Assembly: GCA_027623615.1 (NCBI GenBank)
Contig: JAQBVH010000184.1
Span: 1 to 6,641, forward strand
Direction of reading: 5' to 3'
Length of the DNA: 6,641 nucleotides
Source of the DNA: Planctomycetota bacterium
Lineage (GTDB): Bacteria; Planctomycetota; UBA1135; GCA-002686595
Position 1 is the stretch's first letter, and each line of letters opens with the position of its first letter. Under the pieces are notes generated by a model. That model saw only the letters and a program-made list of their open reading frames with translations. It had not been told where the DNA came from and ran no database searches. A program made the translations under genes and the position numbers. Positions 1 to 6,264 of the stretch are shown here, in pieces.

Positions 1-1366
1 GGTCCATCAGCAGGGGCTTGTCGCCGAGGGGCGGGCGCTCGGCGGCCAGCTGCGCGAGGCGCGCAGCGAGTCGCGCGACGATCTCGGGTCGCTCGGCCGC
101 CAGGTCGGTGGTCTCGTAGGGGTCGCACGCGATGTCGAACAGCTTGTCCCCCATCAGCTTGTAGTCGCTGCTGCGCAGGGTGGGCAGACGCACACTCCCG
201 GCGACCTCGTACACGATCTCGCTGCGCGGGCTCGGGGCCACGCCGAACAGGTGCGCGGTCTGGTCGAGGCCGTCGATCGGCAGCTCCTGTCGGTGGTCGC
301 CGCCTGCGAGGGAGATCAGGGTCGGGAAGAAGTCCGCGATGAACATCATCCCGTCCCGGGTCGCGCCTGGCCTGGTGCGGCCCGGCCAGCGCACGAGGCA
401 CGGCACGCGCACGCCGCCCTCGAAGGTCGTGTTCTTCGTGCCCCGGTAGGGCGCGCTCATCTCCTCGAGGATCGGACCGTTGTCGTTGGTGAAGACCAGC
501 AGCGTGTCCTGCGCCATGCCCGCCCGGTCCAGCGCGTCCATGATCGTGCCGACGCCGTCGTCGAGACACTTGAGCATCGCGTCGCGCACCTCGAGGCCCT
601 CGTAGCGCGGCGGCGGGTTGAGCGGCCCGTGCACGGCGTTGAAGGGCACGTACAGGAACAGCGGCTGGGACTGGTCGTGGCTCGTGATCACCCGCGCCGC
701 CTCCGCGGCGATCAGGTCGGTGACGTAGCCCTCCTCCTGGAGCGCCTCCCCGTTGCGGTGCCAGTCGTAGACGGCGAAGCGCGCAGGCGCGTTGTGGACG
801 ATCGTCTTGGTGAAGTAGTCGATGCCCCAGGCGTAGTGCCCGTACTGATGGTCGAAGCCCTGGCCCCGGGGCAGGTGCTCGGGCAGCCACTCGCCGCAGT
901 GCCACTTGCCGACCAGCGCGGTGAAGTAGCCGGCCTCCTGCAGGGCCTCGGCGATCGTGCGCTCCTCGGTGTCGAGGGCGTGGATGCGCCGGGTCGGCTC
1001 GCCGCGCTCGTTGTGGGCCAGGCTCAACCCGAGCGCCTGCAAGTAGCTGGGCTTGCCGAAGTCCTCCGAGCGCCAGTCCATCCAGTTGCGGAACGCGTAG
1101 CGCCCGGTCAGGAACGCGCCGCGCGTCGGGGCGCAGACCGAGTGGGTGTAGAACTGCGTCAGGCGCGTGCTCTGCGCCGCGAGCCGGTCGAGGTGTGGAG
1201 TGAGCGCCGCGTCGCCCCCATGGAACCCCGGCTGGTTCCAGCCCATGTCGTCCGAGAGCACGAACACGATGTTGGGCCGCGAGGCGACGAGCTCCCTGGG
1301 AGCCGCGGGCGTCGAGGCGCAGGCGGCGAACAGCAAGGCGGAGAGGAGCGAGCAGGCGCGGTGCAT
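1..1366 (-). CDS. Exported arylsulfatase (arylsulfatase B-like), 3' end truncated by window
   Basis: This is a type I Cys sulfatase that hydrolyses sulfate esters, probably from glycans, outside the cytoplasm. From the ATG at 1366-1364 the frame stays open to the window edge, giving 455 residues without the C-terminal end. Visible motifs: LSDDMGW with D39/D40; CAPTRGAFLTG with C78, the formylglycine precursor, and R82; GKWH with K154/H156; H246 in AVHGPL; TNDNG with D295/N296; and RGTKNTTFEGG with K311. Together these match the complete metal and sulfate site known in human arylsulfatase B, and the flanking text resembles that subfamily. The N-terminus has R3, a hydrophobic stretch at 7-15 and FAAC ending at C16, an acceptable though imperfect lipobox, so a lipoprotein is likely. 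The enzyme needs a formylglycine-generating enzyme encoded elsewhere. The exact substrate cannot be read from sequence. It is divergent from the isomerase-like gene across 81 bp. Confidence 0.95.
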   Translation of the reverse strand, partial: MHRACSLLSALLFAACASTPAAPRELVASRPNIVFVLSDDMGWNQPGFHGGDAALTPHLDRLAAQSTRLTQFYTHSVCAPTRGAFLTGRYAFRNWMDWRSEDFGKPSYLQALGLSLAHNERGEPTRRIHALDTEERTIAEALQEAGYFTALVGKWHCGEWLPEHLPRGQGFDHQYGHYAWGIDYFTKTIVHNAPARFAVYDWHRNGEALQEEGYVTDLIAAEAARVITSHDQSQPLFLYVPFNAVHGPLNPPPRYEGLEVRDAMLKCLDDGVGTIMDALDRAGMAQDTLLVFTNDNGPILEEMSAPYRGTKNTTFEGGVRVPCLVRWPGRTRPGATRDGMMFIADFFPTLISLAGGDHRQELPIDGLDQTAHLFGVAPSPRSEIVYEVAGSVRLPTLRSSDYKLMGDKLFDIACDPYETTDLAAERPEIVARLAARLAQLAAERPPLGDKPLLMD

Positions 1367-1373
1367 GCCGCGG

Positions 1374-1379
1374 ATCGTA
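1374..1379 (-). promoter_or_regulatory. Candidate -10 element of the sulfatase gene (leaderless layout)
   Basis: On the minus strand TACGAT is followed by the 7-nt spacer CCGCGGC and then the sulfatase ATG. This fits a TANNNT -10 box placed so that transcription begins at the start codon. No Shine-Dalgarno sequence lies just upstream, and no clear -35 box is seen. The same arrangement precedes two other genes in this window. It is inferred from pattern only. Confidence 0.5.
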
Positions 1380-1401
1380 AGGCCTGGAGGAGCTGCGCGG
1401 C

Positions 1402-1429
1402 GCCCCGTGCTGCGGGCACGCACCGGGGC
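1402..1429. repeat. Imperfect inverted repeat between the divergent promoters
   Basis: GCCCCGTGC at 1402-1410 is complementary to GCACCGGGGC at 1420-1429 with one unpaired C, leaving a 9-nt centre. It sits between the two outward-facing -10 candidates, where both -35 regions would fall. It could be an operator shared by the sulfatase and isomerase-like genes. GC-rich DNA yields such dyads by chance, so the regulatory role is speculative. Confidence 0.35.
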
Positions 1430-1434
1430 CGGGG

Positions 1435-1440
1435 TAGACT
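1435..1440 (+). promoter_or_regulatory. Candidate -10 element of the isomerase-like gene (leaderless layout)
   Basis: TAGACT is followed by the 7-nt spacer CCGCGCC and the ATG at 1448. There is no GGAGG-type ribosome binding site in the preceding 20 nt, only G-rich sequence. The position fits a -10 box for a transcript starting at or next to the start codon. No convincing -35 box is visible. Confidence 0.5.
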
Positions 1441-1447
1441 CCGCGCC

Positions 1448-2350
1448 ATGCAGCCCACCCGACGACACCTGCTCGAAGCCACGGCGCTCGGTGCGGCCGC
1501 AGCGCTCACCGGTTGCAAGAGCCTCGCCGCGGGCGCGGCGCCTGCGGCGGGTCGGTTGAGGCAATCCGTCGCCGGCTGGTGCTTTCTGAATCAGGGTCCG
1601 CGCTGGGACGTCGCGACGCTGGTGAAGACCGCGGCCGAGTTCGGGTGCCACGCAGTCGAGCTGGTCGACCCCGAGCACTGGGACCTCGTCCGTCAGCACG
1701 GCCTGATCTGCGCAGCCACCAGGTCGCACACCTTCGTGCGCGGCATGTGCCAGCGCGGGCACTGGGACGAGTGCCACGCGCAGCTGCGGAGCGCGATCGA
1801 GACCACCGGAGCGGCGGGCTTCCCGAACGTGATGACCTTCACCGGGATGGCGGACACCTCGACCGAGCCAGGCGGCGGCGTCGTCACCCTCGAGGAGGGC
1901 ATCGAGAACTGCGTCGCCGGGTACCGACAGATCGTGGCCGAGGCGGAGCGCGCCGGTGTGACGATGGTCCTCGAGCCGCTGAACACCCGCGACTCGACGA
2001 CGATGAAGGGACACCCGGGCTATCTCGGCGCGCACCTCGACACCTGCCTCGAGATCGTGCGCAGGGTGAACTCGCCAGCCCTGCGGATCCTCTTCGACGT
2101 CTACCACGTGCAGATCATGGACGGCGATCTCGTACGGCGACTGCGCGAGAACCTCGAGTGGATCGGCCACGTCCAGATGGCGGGGTGTCCGGGACGGGGT
2201 CCTTTGGACGGGTCGCAGGAGATCCACTATCCGGCGGTCATGCGCGCCCTCGCGGAGCTGGGCTACGACGGGTATGTCGGGCACGAGTGGATCGCGACCG
2301 GGGATGCCCACGAGCAGCTGCGCCGCTCGATCGCAGCCTGTGCGGTCTAG
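1448..2350 (+). CDS. Tat-exported TIM-barrel isomerase/epimerase (hydroxypyruvate isomerase-like)
   Basis: This 300-residue protein belongs to the xylose-isomerase-like TIM-barrel superfamily (AP endonuclease 2 type) and is closest in motifs to hydroxypyruvate isomerase. The four likely metal ligands are E176 in LEPLN, D217 in FDVYH, Q243 in HVQMAG and E280 in GHEW. Their order matches the known Hyi site and the D-to-Q and Q-to-E spacing is very similar. H220 in FDVYH is also conserved in the family. The N-terminus is a Tat signal with the twin arginine R5-R6 in TRRHLLE, an alanine-rich hydrophobic segment and a lipobox LTGC ending at C23. The mature protein is therefore probably a lipoprotein outside the cytoplasm. 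True Hyi enzymes are cytosolic, so the substrate is more likely an extracellular sugar derivative than hydroxypyruvate. The start is set by the Tat motif; the open frame further upstream is antisense to the sulfatase and is not credible. Confidence 0.88.
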   Translation: MQPTRRHLLEATALGAAAALTGCKSLAAGAAPAAGRLRQSVAGWCFLNQGPRWDVATLVKTAAEFGCHAVELVDPEHWDLVRQHGLICAATRSHTFVRGMCQRGHWDECHAQLRSAIETTGAAGFPNVMTFTGMADTSTEPGGGVVTLEEGIENCVAGYRQIVAEAERAGVTMVLEPLNTRDSTTMKGHPGYLGAHLDTCLEIVRRVNSPALRILFDVYHVQIMDGDLVRRLRENLEWIGHVQMAGCPGRGPLDGSQEIHYPAVMRALAELGYDGYVGHEWIATGDAHEQLRRSIAACAV

Positions 2351-2907
2351 CGCAGCTCGCGCGCCAGCCAGGCCTGGGCGAAGGCCCAGTCACGCTCGAC
2401 GGTCTTCGTGCTCACGCCGAGCACCTCCGCGATCTCCTGTTCGGAGAGGCCGGCGAAGTAGCGCATCTCGACCACCTGCTCCTTGCGCTCGTGCTCCTGG
2501 CCCAGCTTCTCGAGGGCCTCGTTCAGGATGAGCAGGTCGAGGGTCTCGTGCTGCTGCTCCTCGGCGCGATCGTCGCGCAGCTCGCGGCGCTGCATGTCCC
2601 CGCCACGCTTGGCACGGTTGGCCGTGCGTGCATGGTCGATCAGGACCTGGCGCATGGCGCGGGCGGCGCTGGCGAAGAAGTGCTCGCGGCCCTCCCAGTT
2701 GATGATCGGGCTGCGCTCGAGCTTGAGGTAGACAGCGTTGACCAGGGCCGACGCCTGGAGCGTGTGGTTGGCGCGCTGGTGCCGCATCTGGGCGCGCGCC
2801 ATGCCCTTCAACTCGCCGTAGACGTAGGGCAGCAGCTCCCCGAGGGAGAACTGCTCCCCGGACTTGAGGCGCTGCAGCGCGGTGGAGGGTGTGAAGGTCG
2901 AGTCCAT
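2347..2907 (-). CDS. ECF-like RNA polymerase sigma factor (TIGR02999 / PF07638 type)
   Basis: This 186-residue protein is a compact sigma-70 family factor with regions 2 and 4 only. Region 2 spans roughly residues 10-97 and includes ELLPYVYGELKGMARAQM, TLQASALVNAVYLKL and HFFASAARAMRQVLIDHAR, which are characteristic of this planctomycete-abundant family. A charged linker follows at about 98-122. Region 4 lies at about 123-183, with the DNA-binding helix-turn-helix in LSEQEIAEVLGVSTKTVERD (residues 154-173). The start is the ATG at 2907-2905, because it matches the family's usual N-terminus and length. A longer frame up to 3165 would overlap the upstream gene. CAGGAG lies about 18 nt upstream, too far for a good ribosome binding site. 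No anti-sigma factor or Ser/Thr kinase gene is adjacent. The upstream co-directional gene encodes a secreted multi-domain protein, a possible co-transcribed partner. Confidence 0.92.
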   Translation of the reverse strand: MDSTFTPSTALQRLKSGEQFSLGELLPYVYGELKGMARAQMRHQRANHTLQASALVNAVYLKLERSPIINWEGREHFFASAARAMRQVLIDHARTANRAKRGGDMQRRELRDDRAEEQQHETLDLLILNEALEKLGQEHERKEQVVEMRYFAGLSEQEIAEVLGVSTKTVERDWAFAQAWLARELR

Positions 2908-3014
2908 CGGTTGTGCTTGCGGAGGCTCCTGCGACAGCGAGGCCCGGCACCAGACAGCGTCCAGGAGAAATGGCAGGAGAATGGCTCGTCGGGCCCCGCT
3001 CGGTGTTCCCGCCC
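2908..3014. other. 107-bp spacer between the secreted-protein gene and the sigma gene
   Basis: The spacer holds a short tandem repeat at 2962-2984 and no strong terminator with a T-tract on the minus strand. No convincing -35/-10 pair was found for the sigma gene. Read-through from the upstream gene is therefore plausible but not shown. Confidence 0.5.
2962..2984. repeat. Short tandem repeat, two units of 12 and 11 bp
   Basis: CAGGAGAAATGG at 2962-2973 is followed directly by CAGGAGAATGG at 2974-2984, differing by one A. The units lie about 55-77 bp upstream of the sigma start on the minus strand. This could be a direct-repeat binding site or a simple slippage product. Confidence 0.6.
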
Positions 3015-5429
3015 CTATTTCAGGTGGATCACGGCGGTGGTCAAGCTCCCGTCCTCGACCGTCAGGGTCGACGTCCCGGCCTGCCCGTTGGTCGTCGTGG
3101 CGCGCAGTTCGTAGGCGCCGACTGGCATCAACGTGTGGGCTTGCGTCGGCAGCTTGACTCCCCAACGTTCGTGGTAGTTCAAGGTCGTGTAGAGCTCGCC
3201 AGCAGAGTCGATGACCTCGATCTGCAGCTTGCCGAAGCCCTCGGTCACCGCGGCCGTCACTTCGATGTTGACCTTCGTCGCCGGGCCCAGCTCGAAGATG
3301 ACCTCCAGGGTCGCGTCGGCCTTGACCTGAACCTTGCGGGTTTGGATCGCGACGCCCTCTCCCGAGAGTCCCACCGTCGCGAGGCCCTCGAGCAGGTCTT
3401 CGAAGCGACGTTGGTCGTGCTCGTCGAGCGGCCGCCCCCCGCTGTTCATGGCCGTGTCGGTCTTGACCGACACGTGGGCCTTCCTGTCGGCGAGCTCGGC
3501 TGGACGCTTTACGGTGACGAGGATCGTCCCCGCGCCCCGCGTCACCACCGTTCCGAGGTCGAGTTCGTCGCCCGGACCGAGGTCAAACCAGTCAGAGGCG
3601 CCGACGACCGTCTCTCCCTGCATCACGCGCGCCTGGTAACGGCCCGGCTTCATCGAGGCCTCGAACACCCCGTCCTTGCCCTCGCAGTGGCGCCATCCCC
3701 GCTCGAAGGCGTAGACCACTGATCCTCTTCCGGAAACGCGATTCGCCCGGTCGTCGATGCGCACCCGCACGGTGCCCTCCTCCTCCGCGGAGGCCGAGTA
3801 GCTCGCGGTCAGGATCAGCTCTACCTCCGATGCCCAGACGCTCTCCTGCTCGAGGGGCAGTGAGCCCTCGGGCGGATCCCAGAGCTGAACGGAGACCTTG
3901 TACGGTCGGTCCTCCAGGCCAGTGATCGAGAACACGCCGTGCTCGTCGGAGTCCTCCGTGTAACTCCGATCGTCGGAGTCGGTTGCGCTGACGAACACGC
4001 TGCCCATCTCGCTGCCGTCCGCGTAGACGACGCGGCCGAAGATGCGTTGACCGCGGTCGAGGACCGGGTTCCAGGTGAGGGTCTCGCCCGTGGTGCCTGC
4101 GAGGGTCTCCTGCGCCGTCCCGAGGAACTCCCCGGGTTCGTCCCAGAAGCTCGTGCCCTTGGCGGAGTAGAGGTGCACCTCACCAGACGGCAACCGGTCC
4201 AGCTCGTAGGTGCCGTCCGCCCCCGTGCGGACTGCTGGACGGTGGAACGGATGCCCCACTTCGGTCGGTCCCTGGCTCGGGAACGGGTCGACGAAGGGAG
4301 CGTCGAGGGCGATGACGAGGGCGCCCGCGAGCGGGTGCTCCTCGGCGTCGGTGACGACGCCGGTGACGACCATGCCCTCTTCGAGCTCGAGCGTGACCTG
4401 GGTCGTCTGGCTGGCACGCACCTCGACATCGGCGCGACACTCGGGCGCGCTGGGTACGAACACGTGCACGGGAATGGTCCCCGTGGGCACCCCCTCCTCC
4501 CGGAAGCGGCCGCGCTCGTCCGTGTACTGCGAGCGCGGGGACCAGTACTCCTCCATCGTGCCGTCGTTGCGCATGCTGTAGCCGTCGGGCGCAAGGCCGA
4601 CGGCGACCAGCGCGCCGGGGACCGGCAGGCCCTCGGGGTCGACGACCACGCCCTCGATCGCGCCGCCCTCGGCCCCGAGGGTCAGGACGATGTCGACCGG
4701 GACCTCGGTCAGGTCCGTGTGCTCCATGTCGATGAGTTCGGACGGCCCATGGTGCGGCGCGGTCGCACCCAAGCTGCGCTCCTTGCCGACGTGGGCAGCG
4801 ACGAAGCGTCCATCAGCGTCAGCGACCACCAGCGGGCGCGTGCGCCGCCAGCTCTTGCCCCAGCTCGCGATCCAGACCTGGGCGAACGGCACGGCGTGGC
4901 CGTCGGGACCTTCGACGCGGCCAGTGACGGCGATCACGTTCTCGAGGACGAGCGTCACCTCGACCTCGACGCCGACCTCCACTTCGGCGCTCTCACGCTG
5001 GCCGAGGGTGCACGTCACCGTGGTGCGGCCCGGCGGGAGGTCGACCACGAGGGCCTGACCCTCTGCGTCCGTGCGCACGACGTGGGCGCCATGGCCCAGG
5101 CGCGGGCCGCGGTGAGGGGAGAGGATCAACTCGGCGTCCGGCACAGGTTCTTGCGCCGCCGTCACGACGCGAATCCGCAGACCTCCCGTGCCGCCGGCCA
5201 GGACGAGGGGCTCGGGCGCGCCCTCGTCCGTCGTCGTCGGGACGTCGACGAGGGCGCGCTCCTCGTCGAGGTTCGTACCGCTGCTGAGCGCCTCCTCGAT
5301 CCGGTCCTGGTCACCAGCGCGAACCACCCCAGCGCTGTCGACGGCCGGGGGATCGGCAGCGAGGCGATCTCCGAGAAGGAGGATCGCGAGGACGAGCGCG
5401 AGCGCGAGCAGGAGCGGGGTGCGCTTCAT
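3015..5429 (-). CDS. Secreted multi-domain carboxypeptidase-regulatory-like (Ig/transthyretin-fold) protein
   Basis: This 804-residue protein is built of about eight tandem beta-sandwich modules of the carboxypeptidase-regulatory-like type. Approximate bounds are 84-165, 166-256, 257-353, 354-462, 463-553, 554-634, 635-717 and 718-804. Modules 2-5 are the clearest: each opens with G-x-V-x-D/G-x-x-G-x-P-V/L-x-x-A-x-V and then has a T/D-x-x-G-x-F/Y strand and a G-x-x turn, as in VTGRVEGPDG, IEGVVVDPEG, VTGVVTDAEE and FGRVVYADG. Modules 6-8 are more divergent. The N-terminus is KR followed by a hydrophobic run at 6-20, so it is secreted or anchored by its signal segment. No catalytic domain, sortase motif or other C-terminal anchor is visible. 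The chosen start is MKRTP; an in-frame ATG 9 nt upstream (5438) would add three residues. Sequence further upstream is antisense to the methyltransferase gene. The role is unknown; adhesion, scaffolding or a cell-surface structural function is possible. Confidence 0.85.
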   Translation of the reverse strand: MKRTPLLLALALVLAILLLGDRLAADPPAVDSAGVVRAGDQDRIEEALSSGTNLDEERALVDVPTTTDEGAPEPLVLAGGTGGLRIRVVTAAQEPVPDAELILSPHRGPRLGHGAHVVRTDAEGQALVVDLPPGRTTVTCTLGQRESAEVEVGVEVEVTLVLENVIAVTGRVEGPDGHAVPFAQVWIASWGKSWRRTRPLVVADADGRFVAAHVGKERSLGATAPHHGPSELIDMEHTDLTEVPVDIVLTLGAEGGAIEGVVVDPEGLPVPGALVAVGLAPDGYSMRNDGTMEEYWSPRSQYTDERGRFREEGVPTGTIPVHVFVPSAPECRADVEVRASQTTQVTLELEEGMVVTGVVTDAEEHPLAGALVIALDAPFVDPFPSQGPTEVGHPFHRPAVRTGADGTYELDRLPSGEVHLYSAKGTSFWDEPGEFLGTAQETLAGTTGETLTWNPVLDRGQRIFGRVVYADGSEMGSVFVSATDSDDRSYTEDSDEHGVFSITGLEDRPYKVSVQLWDPPEGSLPLEQESVWASEVELILTASYSASAEEEGTVRVRIDDRANRVSGRGSVVYAFERGWRHCEGKDGVFEASMKPGRYQARVMQGETVVGASDWFDLGPGDELDLGTVVTRGAGTILVTVKRPAELADRKAHVSVKTDTAMNSGGRPLDEHDQRRFEDLLEGLATVGLSGEGVAIQTRKVQVKADATLEVIFELGPATKVNIEVTAAVTEGFGKLQIEVIDSAGELYTTLNYHERWGVKLPTQAHTLMPVGAYELRATTTNGQAGTSTLTVEDGSLTTAVIHLK

Positions 5430-5452
5430 GGCACCCATCCGAGCACGGAACC

Positions 5453-5464
5453 GGGTCAGGACCC
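5453..5464. repeat. Perfect 5-bp dyad in divergent promoter region (candidate operator)
   Basis: GGGTC AG GACCC forms a perfect inverted repeat with a 2-nt centre, in the 66-bp gap between the secreted-protein and methyltransferase genes. It overlaps the place where the methyltransferase -35 box would be. It is short, so chance occurrence is possible. Confidence 0.3.
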
Positions 5465-5483
5465 AACGACCTCCCGTGCCTGC

Positions 5484-5489
5484 TATCGT
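5484..5489 (+). promoter_or_regulatory. Candidate -10 element of the methyltransferase gene (leaderless layout)
   Basis: TATCGT is followed by the 6-nt spacer TCCGCG and the ATG at 5496. No Shine-Dalgarno sequence precedes the start, and a -35 box is not clear. The pattern matches those before the sulfatase and isomerase-like genes, including the CCGCG in the spacer. Confidence 0.5.
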
Positions 5490-5495
5490 TCCGCG

Positions 5496-6089
5496 ATGCA
5501 GACCCTGCGGGACCAGTTCGGCGACATCGACGTCTATCTGTTCGACCAGCTCCTGAAGGGGCGCATCACGCCACAGGACCGGATCCTCGACGCCGGCAGC
5601 GGCGGCGGCCGCAACCTGGTGTGGCTGCGCGCCCAGGGGGGGCGGCCCCACGCGGTCGACCCGGATCCGGCGCGGATCGAGGACCTGCGCGCGCAGGGCT
5701 TCGACGCTGAGCACGCCCAGGTGGCCGAGGTCGATGACCTCCCCTTCGACGAGGGCGCCTTCGACGTCGTCCTGTGCAACGCGGTCCTGCACTTCGCGCG
5801 GGACACGGCCCACTTCGACGCGATGGTGCGCGAGCTCGGTCGCGTGCTGGCGCCGGGCGGACTGTTCTTTGCGCGGCTGGCGAGCTCGATCGGGATCGAG
5901 CAGCGCATCGAGCCGCTCGGGGACCGCCGCTTCCGGCTGCCGGACGGGTCGGATCGATTCCTGGTGGACGAGCGGATGCTCCTCGCAGCGACGGAGACTC
6001 TCGGAGGGAGCCTCGTCGACCCTCTCAAGACGACCAACGTGCAGAACCTGCGCTGCATGACGACCTGGGTCGTGCGCAAGCACGGCTGA
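5496..6089 (+). CDS. Class I SAM-dependent methyltransferase (Methyltransf_11-like)
   Basis: This 197-residue cytoplasmic protein has the Rossmann-type SAM-binding fold of class I methyltransferases. Motif I is ILDAGSGGGRN (residues 30-40). The acidic ribose-binding residue at the end of strand 2 is probably D55 in AVDPDP. The VDDLPFDEGAFD segment (79-90) leads into the strand-4 motif FDVVLCNAVLHF (89-100), and LAPGGLFFARLAS (118-130) is the strand-5 region. There is no signal peptide or membrane segment. The N-terminal QFGDIDVYLFDQLLKGRI segment reads as a conserved cap typical of a small-molecule methyltransferase family of unknown substrate. The C-terminal part (131-197) lacks a motif that would identify the acceptor. 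It is divergent from the secreted-protein gene and convergent with the DUF4159 gene, with no evident pathway link. Confidence 0.88.
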   Translation: MQTLRDQFGDIDVYLFDQLLKGRITPQDRILDAGSGGGRNLVWLRAQGGRPHAVDPDPARIEDLRAQGFDAEHAQVAEVDDLPFDEGAFDVVLCNAVLHFARDTAHFDAMVRELGRVLAPGGLFFARLASSIGIEQRIEPLGDRRFRLPDGSDRFLVDERMLLAATETLGGSLVDPLKTTNVQNLRCMTTWVVRKHG

Positions 6090-6167
6090 ACGAGGCTGCA
6101 ACCCTGACCGACGCGGCGCGGTCCCCCCAGGCGGGCGGGTGGGGCGTTGGGACGGCCCCGCAGTGCT

Positions 6168-6207
6168 CGGTGTGTGCGGCCTGACGCGGCACCGGGCCGT
6201 CACACCG
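6168..6207. repeat. Imperfect hairpin, possible transcription-end structure
   Basis: CGGTGTG (6168-6174) pairs with CACACCG (6201-6207), and inside it CGGCC (6177-6181) pairs with GGCCG (6195-6199). This gives 12 base pairs with a 2-nt/1-nt internal loop and a 13-nt terminal loop. It begins 79 bp after the methyltransferase stop. It lacks a poly-T tail. Confidence 0.5.
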
Positions 6208-6211
6208 ACAA

Positions 6212-6264
6212 GTGGGGCGTCCATCGACAACCCACGCCTCCAAGGGAGGCGTAGCGTGCCCCAC
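6212..6264. repeat. Nested inverted repeat (outer 7 bp, inner 8 bp)
   Basis: The outer arms are GTGGGGC at 6212-6218 and GCCCCAC at 6258-6264. Inside, ACGCCTCC (6234-6241) and GGAGGCGT (6245-6252) form a perfect 8-bp stem around AAG. The inner hairpin lies 22 bp downstream of the DUF4159 stop on the minus strand, a sensible place for a transcript 3' end, but no T-tract follows on either strand. Confidence 0.5.

Noticed and set aside
251..1447. A long plus-strand open frame that runs in phase into the isomerase-like gene.
   Set aside because: It is antisense to the sulfatase, which has a complete set of family motifs. The frame is open only because of high GC codon use, and the Tat signal at 1448 marks the real start.
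1513..3114. A 533-codon plus-strand open frame spanning the isomerase-like and sigma genes.
   Set aside because: The translation is Arg-rich and low in complexity with no family motifs, and it overlaps two well-supported genes in other frames.
2908..3165. N-terminal extension of the sigma factor to an upstream ATG.
   Set aside because: It would overlap the secreted-protein gene in another frame and adds sequence unlike the family. The protein from 2907 has the usual length and N-terminus.
3939..5495. Plus-strand frame continuous with the methyltransferase.
   Set aside because: It is antisense to the secreted beta-sandwich protein and shows no domain; the methyltransferase family's own N-terminus begins at 5496.
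5439..6230. N-terminal extension of the secreted protein on the minus strand.
   Set aside because: The extra residues are antisense to the methyltransferase gene and hide the clear signal segment that follows MKRTP.
6168..6264. Classical Rho-independent terminators.
   Set aside because: The hairpins are real in sequence, but no T-run follows on either strand, so they are reported only as inverted repeats.
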